Source: Anthostomella pinea
Lineage: Eukaryota > Ascomycota > Sordariomycetes > Xylariales > Xylariaceae
Direction of reading: 5' to 3'
Assembly: GCA_963556695.1 (NCBI GenBank)
Contig: CAUWAG010000008.1
Location: forward strand, 682,001 to 746,000
DNA: 64,000 nt
The notes beneath the pieces were generated by a model that was given only the letters and a program-made list of their open reading frames with translations, ran no database searches and was not told the DNA's origin. A program made the translations under genes and the position numbers. Of the stretch, positions 36,371-46,259 are shown piece after piece. Numbering within the stretch: position 1 is the first letter of the stretch; every line of letters begins with the position of its first letter.

Positions 36371-38107
36371 TTAGCGCAGGTCTTTCTCGTCCATCACGGG
36401 CGCAATGATCCTCTCAATCCTCACACCCTCATCGACACAGGCAGTCGTCACTCGCTGATGACCAACTGCCCGCTGCCCATCCACAGTCGTGGACTCAGCA
36501 TCCGACGCCCCTTTCCCGGCCGGTTGCAGCCACCACTTGAAGAATATCGTCAAGAACTGCGCCACGAACACCTGCTCCACGATGTAAAGAAGCACGGGCA
36601 CCTGGATCGACGATATGGTGAAGTTGTCAAGCTGCGACCACATGGCCGCGGCCAAGGGGATCCCGACAGTTGCCGTCTTCGCAGCGCCGCAGAAGCAGAC
36701 GGCTACGACATGTATCCGGGGCATCCGCCTGACCGTCACAGCCCGCCGCATCGATACGGGAAGACGCGACCCCAGGCTGGAATTTGCGATGTGCGCATTG
36801 ACCAGGGCGGCCAGCCGCTTTGGAGGGTATGCTAGACAGAAGCAGATCGCGGTGAACAAGAGGTACTCGGCTATGTTCATGAAGACGTTGAAGATGATGG
36901 AGGATTTGGGTAGCTGTGTCAATGCTCCGGTCTCGAAGGCTCCTGAGAACGTGGACCTGTTGTCTGGATCAGCGGCTGAATCTATCTGCAAATCTCGGAG
37001 GTATACACGTACCAGGCCACCAGTATCAGCATCACCGAGCAAAACTGCGCAAGATAGAACGTCTTCAACGTCCAAGTGACCTGCTTCGGAAATAACCATC
37101 GCAGGCCCTGACCTACCGCCAGCGGTAGCAACACACTAAGACCCAGTTGCTGCATGACACTGGCGTACATGGGTCCCAGCGTGCTCGGGTCCGCAGGTCG
37201 AAGTGAGTCGAACTCGCGATCGTCAGGCTGGAAGCCGTAGATCAGCCAGGGGGCCAGAAACGAGCCAGCTACATTGCCGATGACCACTTCAATAATACAG
37301 CAGCTTCATCGCTTCCCGCGTTTCTCGTCATCACCACATTGGAGGCGATGTTTGTTTGTTTGTTTGTTTGTTTTGTATTTAACGTGGTGGGTAGCTCCTC
37401 AGTAGTGCAAACCACGCCTCCCAGAGCCTCTGTATCGCAGGGTTGTGGAGGTCTCAAGATAATAAGTACAGTCAGTCCCGCTCACGGGCCCATCCCCGTT
37501 GTTGCGGCGGTATGACCTTGGGGTCATCATTGGAGGCGATGGTGGTCGGTATGCAGCTGACGACGACCATGCCGATGAGGATGCTGGGTTCGATGTTGCC
37601 TGAAATGACTCCGCCAGCAGCGATTATGATGCGGATTAGTACTGTAAATATCGTCAAATCGCCAATCAGATACCCTTCAGCAGACGCCCAAGTTGGGATG
37701 CGAACTTAGCTGTATGATTGGTATCAGAATCAGGCTGATACCTTGCACAATGATGTGCAATCGCCAGTTCGCCACATGCTCCTTGAGCTTCTCGGGGCTC
37801 AATTGCATGCCGTTGATCAGGAAGATCAAGCCAATTCCCCCGTACAAGATAGAATACTCTGATCTTATGGTCCCGCCACGAGCTGCAACATCTGTGGGAC
37901 GACGTCAGCGTAGGCTCATCAAACAAGCAAGGGAGGTTGGTGGGTAAGTGACGTACGGGGGAAGAAATATCCCAGGAGACAAGCGAGGCCAAAACCAATG
38001 GTCAACCAATTCGCCCAGAGGAAACTCAGGGTTCTTTTGGCGATGCGAACGGCTTTGGGGGGTTCTCTAGTTCCCGAGTGGTCGGCGTTATCTGATGACT
38101 CGTCCAT
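36371..38107 (-). pseudogene. RCH1: SBF/RCH1-type solute carrier gene, interrupted
   Basis: Members of this bile-acid/sodium-symporter-like family (SLC10A7, yeast Rch1) have about ten membrane helices; Rch1 of Candida dampens calcium entry. Exons on the minus strand: 38107-37957, 37891-37706, 37641-37528 continuing at 37350-37013, and 36956-36371. Helices such as ANWLTIGFGLACLLGYFFP, LYGGIGLIFLINGMQLS and FMNIAEYLLFTAICFCLAY are clear, and the family block CIPTTIASN-VVMT is recognisable. That block is split exactly by the 177-bp insertion at 37351-37527 with a 14-bp duplication. About 47 bases further on, a single-base loss near 37290 shifts the frame before EVVIGNVAGSFLAPWLIYG. Either lesion alone would end the protein. 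The second intron donor (GTTCGC) is unusual and is my inference. Confidence 0.78.
37351..37527 (-). mobile_element. Short non-LTR retroposon (SINE or truncated LINE)
   Basis: 177 bases inserted in the transporter gene and bounded by a perfect 14-bp duplication, CATTGGAGGCGATG, at 37337-37350 and 37528-37541. On the minus strand the insert ends in ACAAAACAAACAAACAAACA, an A-rich CAAA-repeat tail abutting the duplication, as expected for target-primed reverse transcription. The body has no clear Pol III boxes, so a 5'-trunc LINE or an unknown SINE family are both possible. No second copy was noticed in the window. Confidence 0.82.
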
Positions 38108-39315
38108 TATTACTTGTTCGCCGTCGCTGATCTGTGACGAGGAGGGGCTCCAAAGTGATGACTGTTCCTGTGCATGGCTTTCTAAGCGGGCCTAGCAGAC
38201 AGTCGCGAAAGTTAGACTGGTCTTATTTAAAGCAATTCCTCCAAGGAAAAGAAGGGAGTGCTGCAGGTTCAAGTCCTGCCCGCCGTTTTCTTCAACAGCC
38301 AACTCCGAGCCAAGCCGCATTATTCCCGAGCTCGAGACCCACCATACCCGATGTCGCTGCCGACATGCAGACAAGGTCTACATGCGACAAAACAATAATG
38401 ATAAAAATAGGAGAACTGAAAACGCCGTGTTTGATTTTTTTTTGGAAAGGGAGAGTTTTCAACTTATTGTTGTTGTTGTTTTTTGCTGCTAATAACTGTG
38501 GCACCAGTGCCGTTGTTCAACCGAGTCTGAGGAGGATGGCCGGCTCTATAACGGTTGGAGAGAGGGTGAGTAGGAGAGAGGGTGAGTACCCAGGGGAGGC
38601 GCGAGGTGGAGGTTTTTTTTCTAGGATATGGGTTAGCGTAAGTCTAAGAAATGGGTGCTGTGCGTTTTCAAATCAGCCACGGCGTTGCTCTGTTGTTCCT
38701 TGTTGGAAAATTGTGCTGTGATTCCACTACAAGAGGTCCGCAGCTACGGGTAATTATTTGGGGCGGTGGTTGTGTCGGCCCGGTAGTTAAGCGTGTTGCC
38801 TGAATTACCATCTTGTCAGGAGGGCAGACACTGATATCCACTACGTATGGTCAAGAGATTTTGGCACGCAAGGGCCATCACTTGGGAGTCAGTTCTGCCA
38901 TATATGCATCTTTCTTGACATTGGTGCTCCGTGGTGAGGAGCTTTTACATGTGCCCTTTGCAAGTAGCGTCAGGCCCGTTGATCGATCGTCACAAGTGCT
39001 GTCGCGACATGGGAACAATTGATACAAGCACTGTTCTGACTCGTATAGGTAAGTAGCTGGTAACTGAGCATAGTTGGTATAATATTGATCACATGTTTTC
39101 GAATCATTTAGATGCTCTTCTACTTTGATCATGAGCGCTACCCCTGAATGTGCCCACCAAACCCATATCCACATTTTCTATATCCTCCCATAGAGCCTTG
39201 GTCTCGTTGTAATGGCGGCTTGTTCGTGCCCTCCGTCTCCTTGTTCCATGGTGCTTATTCCAATCAAAGGAATATAGTATCGATACCCAAGAATCGGTAG
39301 AGACATCCCGGACGG
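38108..39315. other. Intergenic region, nothing certain
   Basis: It is the upstream region of the transporter pseudogene. A B-box-like GGTTCAAGTCC lies at about 38268-38278 within a perfect GCAGG/CCTGC stem and is followed by TTTT, but no complete tRNA can be folded around it. A GTT-rich patch lies near 38468-38480. Confidence 0.4.
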
Positions 39316-39602
39316 AGGCTTATTGGGTTGATTGCTCGTCGCCATTCTCCAGCTTTGCCTGCTCAACCATGCGCTTACGCAGCTCGGCGCGCAGGGGCTC
39401 CGTGATTAGCGGAATGTGGTAGAGCGCGTTTAGTCTTTGCATTTGCATCTTGAGGACGTGGCTCTTCCCTTGCGGTCGAAGAGCTTAATGATAAAATAAA
39501 TCGCTCCTCCACCTTGCTGGCGTCGTGGAAGTGTGGGTTCTGTGTCGCGCTCTGGAAGATCTGTACCAGGCCCGGGGAGGAGGCTGTCAGAAGGCCAACC
39601 AT
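39316..39602 (-). pseudogene. Unidentified decayed coding fragment
   Basis: On the minus strand a protein-like sequence ends RLNALYHIPLITEPLRAELRK and then RMVEQAKLENGDEQSTQ before TAA. Upstream a second piece, QNPHFHDASKVEER and IYFIIKLFDRKG, is in other frames, and one base is missing between RKG and KSHVLKMQMQ. The composition is that of a real, helical protein. I do not recognise the family. A further protein-like piece (LLHKIINILEQFA) lies near 39785-39825, so the relic may start there. Confidence 0.4.
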
Positions 39603-39865
39603 ATGGGGGGGGTAAATAGTATGTTGTTCTGCAGAGAGGTGCAGTACTAATCAGGCGCGAAGGCCATGTATATGTACACGTATGATTCCTTTGTTCCCAG
39701 GATGCTTCCTGACAGAGGCAGTCGAGGATCCGGCACTGAAGTTAGAGGCGCAGGCTTGGTGCTCCGGCTTGTCACCTGCAAACTGCTCCAGAATGTTGAT
39801 GATCTTATGTAGCAGCAGCACTGAGGCCAGGCACCATCTCTAGGGATCAGGAGTTCATTCCGCAA

Positions 39866-40934
39866 GCTGATTGCGACGAGAAACGTAACTAGTGGTTCGG
39901 ATCGGAGGATATGGGTTCAGATGAGGGCGAGACCAAAGTATAACATCTAACAATCGATGTTAGCTTGGCTTCGTCGTGGTTGCACTCGGACAATACCTAG
40001 GTAGGTAGCTTGCACGTGCAGGCCATCTCCCTTCTGCATGGCGAGAGTGTTTCGTAGAAGGATACGTTCGAGTGATCGAGTGTCGAATGTTGCAGCAAGC
40101 TAGCCGGTGGTAGGAAACACCCCATTGTCATCTAGGATGATGACACCTCAAGCTTTGCTCAGCATCCCGCGGCCGCTGTGTGTAAACCCTTGGACTGGTT
40201 GAAAGAATAAGTCGTATTTGCGTAGGCCATGACTAGGATAGCAGATATCGAGGCAGGCATAGCTGTTGCTGATTTCTTGACGTTCTACAGGTACGTATGA
40301 CACCATGTTAGCTGATTCGCCAGAGGATGAGAATGCTTCTCGTGTTGTAGGCTTCGTGACGGAGAATTACTTGGAGCAGTGCTGAGACGATCCAGACCAC
40401 CCCGTGGAAAAACCGAATTACTGGAATAAGCATACAGGAATAAGCGGCTCTGGATTGATACACCACCACCAGTGTTTATTCCATGGTGCTTATTCCGATT
40501 TGATATTTATTCGTTGTTTACTGGACAGAGATCTTGTGGGTGGGTGGAGGGTGGAGCCAGCGCGAGGCATCTACCGCTTGCAACAAAAGCAAATGAAAGG
40601 AATTTCCGGTGAAGGAATTCCAGCCTTGAGCTGACCACTAAGAGTCAAAGGGTAAAGCTCGGCCGTGACAGCAGCGGTAATGGAGGTCGTGTTGGCAACG
40701 GCCGTCGCGGCGATACAATGACGAACGAAAGAAATATTTCCATCCAGAAGAACAACGCTGTGGCCGATTGGGTTGGGCATCTCACTTCCATAAACGCAAG
40801 CTAATGGATTCCAGACACGCCCGCTGAACCGTCAGCTATTTATCACCCGACAATAATCTAATAGCCAATACTAACAATATGTTTACTTATTTATTATTAC
40901 TATATTATCATCTTATTATCTTATTACCACACTA
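39866..40934. other. Intergenic region with a palindromic mini-element
   Basis: It contains the 74-bp hairpin at 40423-40496. The last 80 bases before the RRM fragment (about 40850-40930) are AT-rich. No gene recognised. Confidence 0.45.
40423..40496. repeat. 74-bp inverted repeat, MITE-like
   Basis: The left arm starts GGAATAAGCATACAGGAA and the right arm, read in reverse, starts GGAATAAGCACCATGGAA. About 19 of 23 arm positions match, so the whole element can fold into one hairpin. The right-arm core TTCCATGGTGCTTATTCC also occurs alone at about 39243-39260, suggesting a dispersed mini-element. Confidence 0.65.
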
Positions 40935-41117
40935 ATGTCTAGTCCACCCGTTAATGCAGCCGAGCAGTATCTCAAGAGATACGAGATTGACAGCCGTTCA
41001 ATCTACGTTGGCGGCCTACCCTTCAACGTCACGAACCTCGATGAGATCATTGAGGCCGCTGCGGGACAGTATGGAGAGATCAAGGGTCTACAGGTGATCC
41101 GAAAGCGAGGTAAGTAA
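40935..41117 (+). pseudogene. Truncated RRM-protein gene fragment (first exon)
   Basis: A 60-codon frame starting at the ATG reads MSSPPVNAAEQYLKRYEID and then RSIYVGGLPFNVTNLDEII. IYVGGL is the RNP2 motif of an RNA recognition motif, and the frame ends at LQVIRKRG next to a GTAAGT donor (41110). No continuation with the RNP1 motif can be found in the 700 bases that follow. It is therefore either a broken gene or an exon fragment copied here. The protein family would be a single-stranded RNA-binding protein. Confidence 0.55.
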
Positions 41118-41887
41118 GAATTCTCAAAATCACCACGGCGTTGTTCTATGGGGTTTAATTTTTTTTATTCCCCTGGCATGAAAGTTTTAATCGTGTCATA
41201 TTTCATCCACGAATTATAACTGCGACAGTTACGCTGCTTGGTCTAGCCCTACCTACCGAGTGTGACAGACACCGCCAACAGACCGGCAGGGAACCAGGAT
41301 GCCGGTTCATGCCACTGGGCGATACACGATGTGGCTGTCAATCCTGTTTCGCTTCCCTCATGGTATGCAATGCTGTAGATAGCCAATGCTGTTCTCTGTT
41401 GGGTTCTACCTACATGTCTACGACCCGGCGACACGGCAGTACGGTGAATTCATCCGGGACTGTGGCAGCTGTAACTTGAACTGTGTCGAGAGCTCGATGC
41501 AATGAGGTCCTATTACTTCATACAACCCTCTTCGTTCCTAGACTCCCATGCTGGGTGGCAGTTGTCTCCCCTGGTGTTGCGTTTGCAAGTCCATATTTTC
41601 AGAGTCGCGTGAAGACATCGAGACCACTAGAGAGAAGACACCAGTTTACAGGCAACTGAACAGCATGGGAAGACCTGTAGGTAAATTATAGGTTCATAAC
41701 TTCATTTCAGCTACGGAAACCATGTAGGACCCCTCGGGGCCATACCGTCCAGTACCACCCGACCAGTCCTCTCCCAGAACCCCCCTAGCCGTTCCATCGC
41801 CCAAGACCCAGTATTCAAACCAAGTAGCACCCAACCAATACACTATCGTACACCCCGACGCCCACGCGAACCCAAGGCTGTTCTAGT
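41118..41887. other. Intergenic region, nothing recognised
   Basis: It lies between the RRM fragment and the small conserved gene on the minus strand. Neither an RRM continuation nor another gene is visible. Confidence 0.5.
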
Positions 41888-42297
41888 CTACGGCTGCCGC
41901 TTCGCAGCCAAGTCATGCAGATCGCCCGTCTCAGCGACCATGACCCGGCCGCCCGAGTCCGCGTCCGCCTTCTTGGGCCCCTTGGCGAGCGCGCCGTCGA
42001 CCTGGTCCTTGACGGCCTCGCCGTGGCCCTCCATGGACGAGCCCAGATCCGCCTGTGTCGTGGTGCCGTAGTTGGACTTCTGCTCGTCGATGATGTTCCT
42101 GTTGGAAGGGGACGTGGCGTCAGCGGATGGTACTCGACGAGAGGTTACGAGGAGCGGGACTGACCGAGGTCTGGGGAGGGAGGGGAAACTGGAGATCGAG
42201 GTTGGAGGAGAGGGCCTTACTGCGCCGGTCCGTTCTGGTTGGAGTCGAGAGGCGTTTGCTCGATGGTCGAGGAGTGGCCGCTGTTTGAGTCGGTCAT
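41888..42297 (-). CDS. Small conserved hydrophilic protein
   Basis: Predicted 95 residues in two exons on the minus strand, 42297-42221 and 42098-41888, with a 122-base intron. The protein begins MTDSNSGHSSTIEQTP and later reads IIDEQKSNYGTTTQADLGS, then EGHGEAVKDQVDGALAKGPK. It has no membrane segment or signal and is rich in small and charged residues, as in small stress-related fungal proteins, although I cannot name a family. Both splice sites are consensus and the phase is kept. High GC at third positions supports coding. Confidence 0.68.
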
Positions 42298-42505
42298 CTT
42301 GATTGCGTTGGTCTGTGATAGGCTGCGTGATTCTGAACCGGGTATGAGGTGTGCTGTAAGCTCAGTATGTCGTGCAATGGTAAGTGCGAGCAGTGACTAT
42401 GTCGGTTTTGTATGAACTTCAGGTAGAATCAGATGTTGAAGTTGAAAGTAGGTACTGCTCTAGCTCGTATCAAGGTAGTTCCCGGGTTTAGTTACCTCAG
42501 AAAAG

Positions 42506-42619
42506 CCCAGTCTGCCAGGCGGCCTCAGGTATTAGGATGTACCGGAAAATGGACCTACTTTTCTCGAAAAATGGACCAATCAGATAATCAAGTAACAAAA
42601 GGCCGCCTAGCAGACTGGG
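42506..42619. mobile_element. 114-bp MITE-like inverted repeat
   Basis: 20-base arms, CCCAGTCTGCCAGGCGGCCT at 42506-42525 and its reverse complement with one mismatch at 42600-42619. The interior is AT-richer and has AAAATGGACC twice. No clear target duplication, though TA follows the right arm closely. No protein is encoded, so it would be non-autonomous. Confidence 0.65.
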
Positions 42620-43288
42620 TACTAAGTGTACTGCTAAGGGTTGTAAGATGTCGGCCTTATAATTAAATAAACTGTGGAAATCCAGGGGTCAGAATGGGAT
42701 GGATAATGGTCTGTGTCTTGACTATGGATCCATGGGGGAGATTCCCACCTAAATACAGGTGTGACAGCCCTTTGATGCCCTGCTGCCTGACAGCGAACAA
42801 CAAACCTGCCACTGGTCACTATAATGGACCTTTCACCCCCTTTGGACCCCTTTCATCCCTTTCACCTGGCGGACAGCTGCAGCCCATACCTGACAGCACC
42901 ACAATGCTCACATAAACGTTTTTAGTTTTTAAAAAACTTAAAAACGCAACTAGTTAAAAATTTGTTAGTATTTATCGTTTAATACAAATTAAAGCTACTG
43001 TTAATACCGTTAAATCTTTTTTAATTATACAGTTAAATAGTAAGTTAACTTATAACGTTAAAATATATTAAGGCTATTATATTAAAACGTATAATAATAA
43101 CCCTTTATAAATATAAAAAAAACGACCTCGTATTTAATTAATAATTAAGTAACGAACGTACCTTAATATAATTTATATTAAGTGACGTTTAACGGTCGAT
43201 TTTGAACTAAAAGTATGATTATTGTTTATTATTCATTTAAACGTATATAAATCAGTTTTTAACATATTATAAATTAAAAAATACATTG

Positions 43289-43574
43289 TGTAAGCAGTCG
43301 GGTGGCTCACAGGTGTGCTGTAGCACGCTTCTAGGGGTGACAAGGCTGACAAGGCTGACAGCAGCACTGAAAGGAAGGAACAGCCTGGAAGCGGGCTTTG
43401 AGCCTTAGTGTATCTGGGACAAGGGATCTTTACCCTCCGGATCAAAGGCTGGGCATTGCTTTGAAGTTGGTATGTGTATTTAGTACCTGAACAGGTCCCA
43501 AGACCCAAGGGTAGATCCGCACCCAGAATGTAAGCAACATGATGACCTGAACCACTGAACCGATCTTTTCCATA
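43289..43574. mobile_element. Solo LTR, 286 bp, target duplication CATTG
   Basis: It begins TGTAAGCAGTCGGG and ends TTTTCCATA, flanked by CATTG at 43284-43288 and 43575-43579. The terminal TA in place of CA is consistent with a RIP-type change. It has normal composition inside AT-rich matrix. Confidence 0.82.
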
Positions 43575-43698
43575 CATTGTATTTTAAAATTAAAACGATC
43601 GTTTATTTTTTTAAATAAAAAAACGTTATTTTAATATAAAAAACATTTATTGCATTAATTTATTGTAATCATAATAATGTTAACAATTATATAACATA

Positions 43699-45558
43699 AC
43701 GTAGCTGACAAGCGAGTTGACATTACAAGCGAGTTGGCACTCGTCATGAACTCTCCAACTGCCATGTCAAATAACTTCACCACAACGCATTCAGTTCAAT
43801 TCAATCAATCGGATTCTTCTTCCTCAGAGGTTTCTATCTCTATTGTACAAGTTCGCGCATTATGGCCAGTATTGCCGCAAACGCCACACCGTCGCCCACG
43901 CGCTGCCGCCCGCCTCGGACGACGACTACCTTCACCCATTTCCTGTTTTGCCAGCTCAGCACTATCCTTTGCAGCCTGAAGATCTACTGCATCTTCAACG
44001 GAAAGTACTCCTCTTTTCACTAGACATTTGTTTTTTGTTCTCCGGCGTTTACTTAGTAGGTGATTGGCCTCTTCTAGTTCGCGGACCCGGGAATCAACCA
44101 AAGCGACCTTATGCATAAGACCGTATGTAGCCTTCGAAAACGAGCTCAACGCATTAATTATTGATGTAGGTGAGCTTCCCTGGTGGTTTCTGACTCGGTT
44201 TCGGATATAAACCGATTGGTTTACCGCTTTGTTAATGGTGGTAGGCGTCTTCGAAGTCCAAGTAGTGGGTGGCAGATTGGGGTCTGGCGACGGTGTTCGT
44301 ATGACAGCGACAGCATCCAGCTTTGAAATGACACTTTCTGGGTCAAAAGGAACAAGCCCAGTGGCACTGAAACCTGCTCGAATGTTTCCTGGCGTCATAG
44401 CAGCGTTGTGTGCTTCATAAAACGCTGCAAGGAAGTCCTCCTTTGAAACGTGGGTTATATGACACCGGATGAGATCCTCAATCATGCGACTGTAAGCTCG
44501 TTTGAGCGGGCTAAAACAGCCGACATCTAGAGGCTGGAGCCTGTGTGACGAGTGGGCAGGCATACAAAGGGTGATAATGCCGTTGTTCTGACAATAATCC
44601 TCAAAGACCTGGGAATGGTGGCTTTCGTGACCATCTAAGATGAGGAGGCGTTTACCAGCAGTCATACGCGGTCTGGTATACTTGTCGAAATGCTGAATCC
44701 ATTCCAAACCAATCTCATTTGTGGTCCACCCGTTGTCGGACACGGCCACCTTCCAATCGCGTGGTAATATCGTGTCGCGATACTATGACACGAGGTGGGT
44801 TTTGCCCTGTAGAATGATGAACGGCGGGACCACCCAACCATCAGCATTAACAGCAGAGATTGCTGTAGACCATTCCCTGTTGCCTTGCTGAGCTTGTCTA
44901 GGCCTGCCACGTCTTTCAGCGCTTGTAACGACCATGCCGGACCCAATAATGCCTATCATAAACCCAGTCTCGTCGAAGTTGTAAATATCTGCGTCTTGGA
45001 TACCATGTTTCGCGACTGCCGCTGCAACTTGGCGAAACCACGCGCAATACGCGTCTGGATCCTCGTTCAAGACCCTCTGGTAGTCTATCTTCCAATGAAA
45101 ACGCGTCCGGAGGCCTGGTGTACGTTTGATGAAGTTCCGCGTCCAGTTCTTTCCAACGCGTCCAGCCCCACGCGCCGCCAACAATTGATTCGTCATATCT
45201 TCAACATAACTGTACCGGGGCGGAAATGCTCGCGCATCCAGGTCGAGAATGAAGGAACAAATGGCATTCTCTTTGGAAACCATAAGTTTCAAAGTATTGG
45301 GCATGCTGTCGCGTCGTGATGGCATTTCTTTGACTCTATTGCTCAAAGTGGAACGAGGGACGTTGAAGAGTTTCGCAAGCTGAAATATAGGAATATGAGG
45401 GTCACGTCGTTTAGCTTGAACAGCTAGCTGCAAGTCTGATTCGTTATAACGCGGTGCCATTGTTGTTGGTGGAGATATGATGGTTTGAATCGTATTGGTT
45501 GGAAAGTTCATGACGAGTGCCAACTCGCTTGTAATGTCAACTCGCTTGTCAGCTACGT
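43699..45558 (-). mobile_element. Fot1/pogo-type DNA transposon, 1860 bp
   Basis: It has 54-bp terminal inverted repeats (43699-43752 and 45505-45558) that look identical, starting ACGTAGCTGACAAGCGAG, and is flanked by TA on both sides (43697-43698 and 45559-45560), the target of Tc1/mariner elements. Each inverted repeat holds two copies of ACAAGCGAGTTG, likely transposase binding sites. It encodes one transposase on the minus strand. Its composition is normal although both flanks are AT-rich. Confidence 0.95.
43805..45511 (-). pseudogene. Fot1/pogo-type transposase with one in-frame stop
   Basis: 568 codons from the ATG at 45511, which lies inside the inverted repeat, to TGA at 43805, with a single TAG at 44785-44783. 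The N-terminus has a CENP-B/Tc5-type helix-turn-helix region (IFQLAKLFNVPRSTLSNRV). The DDE catalytic core is visible as IYNFDETGF, LLILDGHESHH and, 36 residues after that aspartate, QPLDVGCFSPLK. A leucine/charged region follows, and the C-terminus has a CX2CX4HX4C zinc knuckle (CGVCGNTGHNARTC). The TAG stands where pogo-family proteins normally have tryptophan, and TGG to TAG is a G-to-A change in the CpA context used by RIP. The rest of the frame is intact, so inactivation is recent. Readthrough or a working copy elsewhere could still mobilise the element. Confidence 0.9.
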
Positions 45559-45602
45559 TACGTAAATTTTATTTTCAATACGTGTTATTAAAAGATAGTA
45601 AT

Positions 45603-45858
45603 TATCACGGTTCTATAAATGTATTGTAAGGATACAGGGACCTTTATTAACTATTGACGTATAACAAACTCTGGTTGAAAGAAAAGAGAAATTTGGAGAT
45701 ACAACCAAATTGGTGGGCAGCTAGATGTGGGCAGTCGTCACCCACCAGACCCACTAGGGCATGAATCAACCTATCGTCCGATCAGTCACGTGCTTAGTCA
45801 AGTGACCCGGGGACCATGGGGACAATCGCTAGACCTGATAGATGGTGGAGCCATCATA
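45603..45858 (+). mobile_element. Solo LTR, 256 bp, target duplication GTAAT
   Basis: It begins TATCACGGTTC and ends GAGCCATCATA, flanked by GTAAT at 45598-45602 and 45859-45863. It is related to the LTR at 4417-4817 but lacks the nested 149-bp element. Both ends read TA in place of TG and CA, as RIP-type changes on the two strands would give. It lies 44 bases from the end of the Fot1-type transposon. Confidence 0.82.
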
Positions 45859-46016
45859 GTAATAAAAGACTTATTATAATAATTAAATAAATTAAATAAA
45901 TTAAATAAATTAAATAAAGGGCTAATAAAGCCGTATAAGACTATAAGTATATATTATTTTAGCCTTTTTGATTTAAGATTTTTTACTTGTACTTATATAT
46001 TAATATATACTTATAT

Positions 46017-46218
46017 TATTGGAACAGACTTGAACGATTAATCATAATACTAAAGTATTGGGTCAAGGTCATGATGTTGCTGATGGTTGGATTGGGAGGT
46101 CTAGCTAGACTCGCAGGTCTGGCTAAGTGACCTTACAATCCGGTACCTAATCTCTTATCTAATCATATATGTGGGTTTGGTATGGATGGTTTGAATGTGG
46201 AATCGCATGGATCTAACA
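46017..46218 (-). mobile_element. Solo LTR, 204-bp family, copy 3
   Basis: The reverse complement begins TGTTAGATCC and ends CTGTTCCAATA, matching 2871-3074 and 7299-7503 along the length. The flanks TATAT and AATAT agree at four of five positions, so the target duplication is imperfect here. Confidence 0.78.
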
Positions 46219-46259
46219 AATATATAATAAAGCACTTTTAAATAAAAAAGTTCGTAAAC

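Noticed and set aside
38183..38292. Possible tRNA gene upstream of the transporter pseudogene
   Set aside because: B-box-like GGTTCAAGTCC and a TTTT run are present, but acceptor and D-arms cannot be paired consistently with the T-arm.
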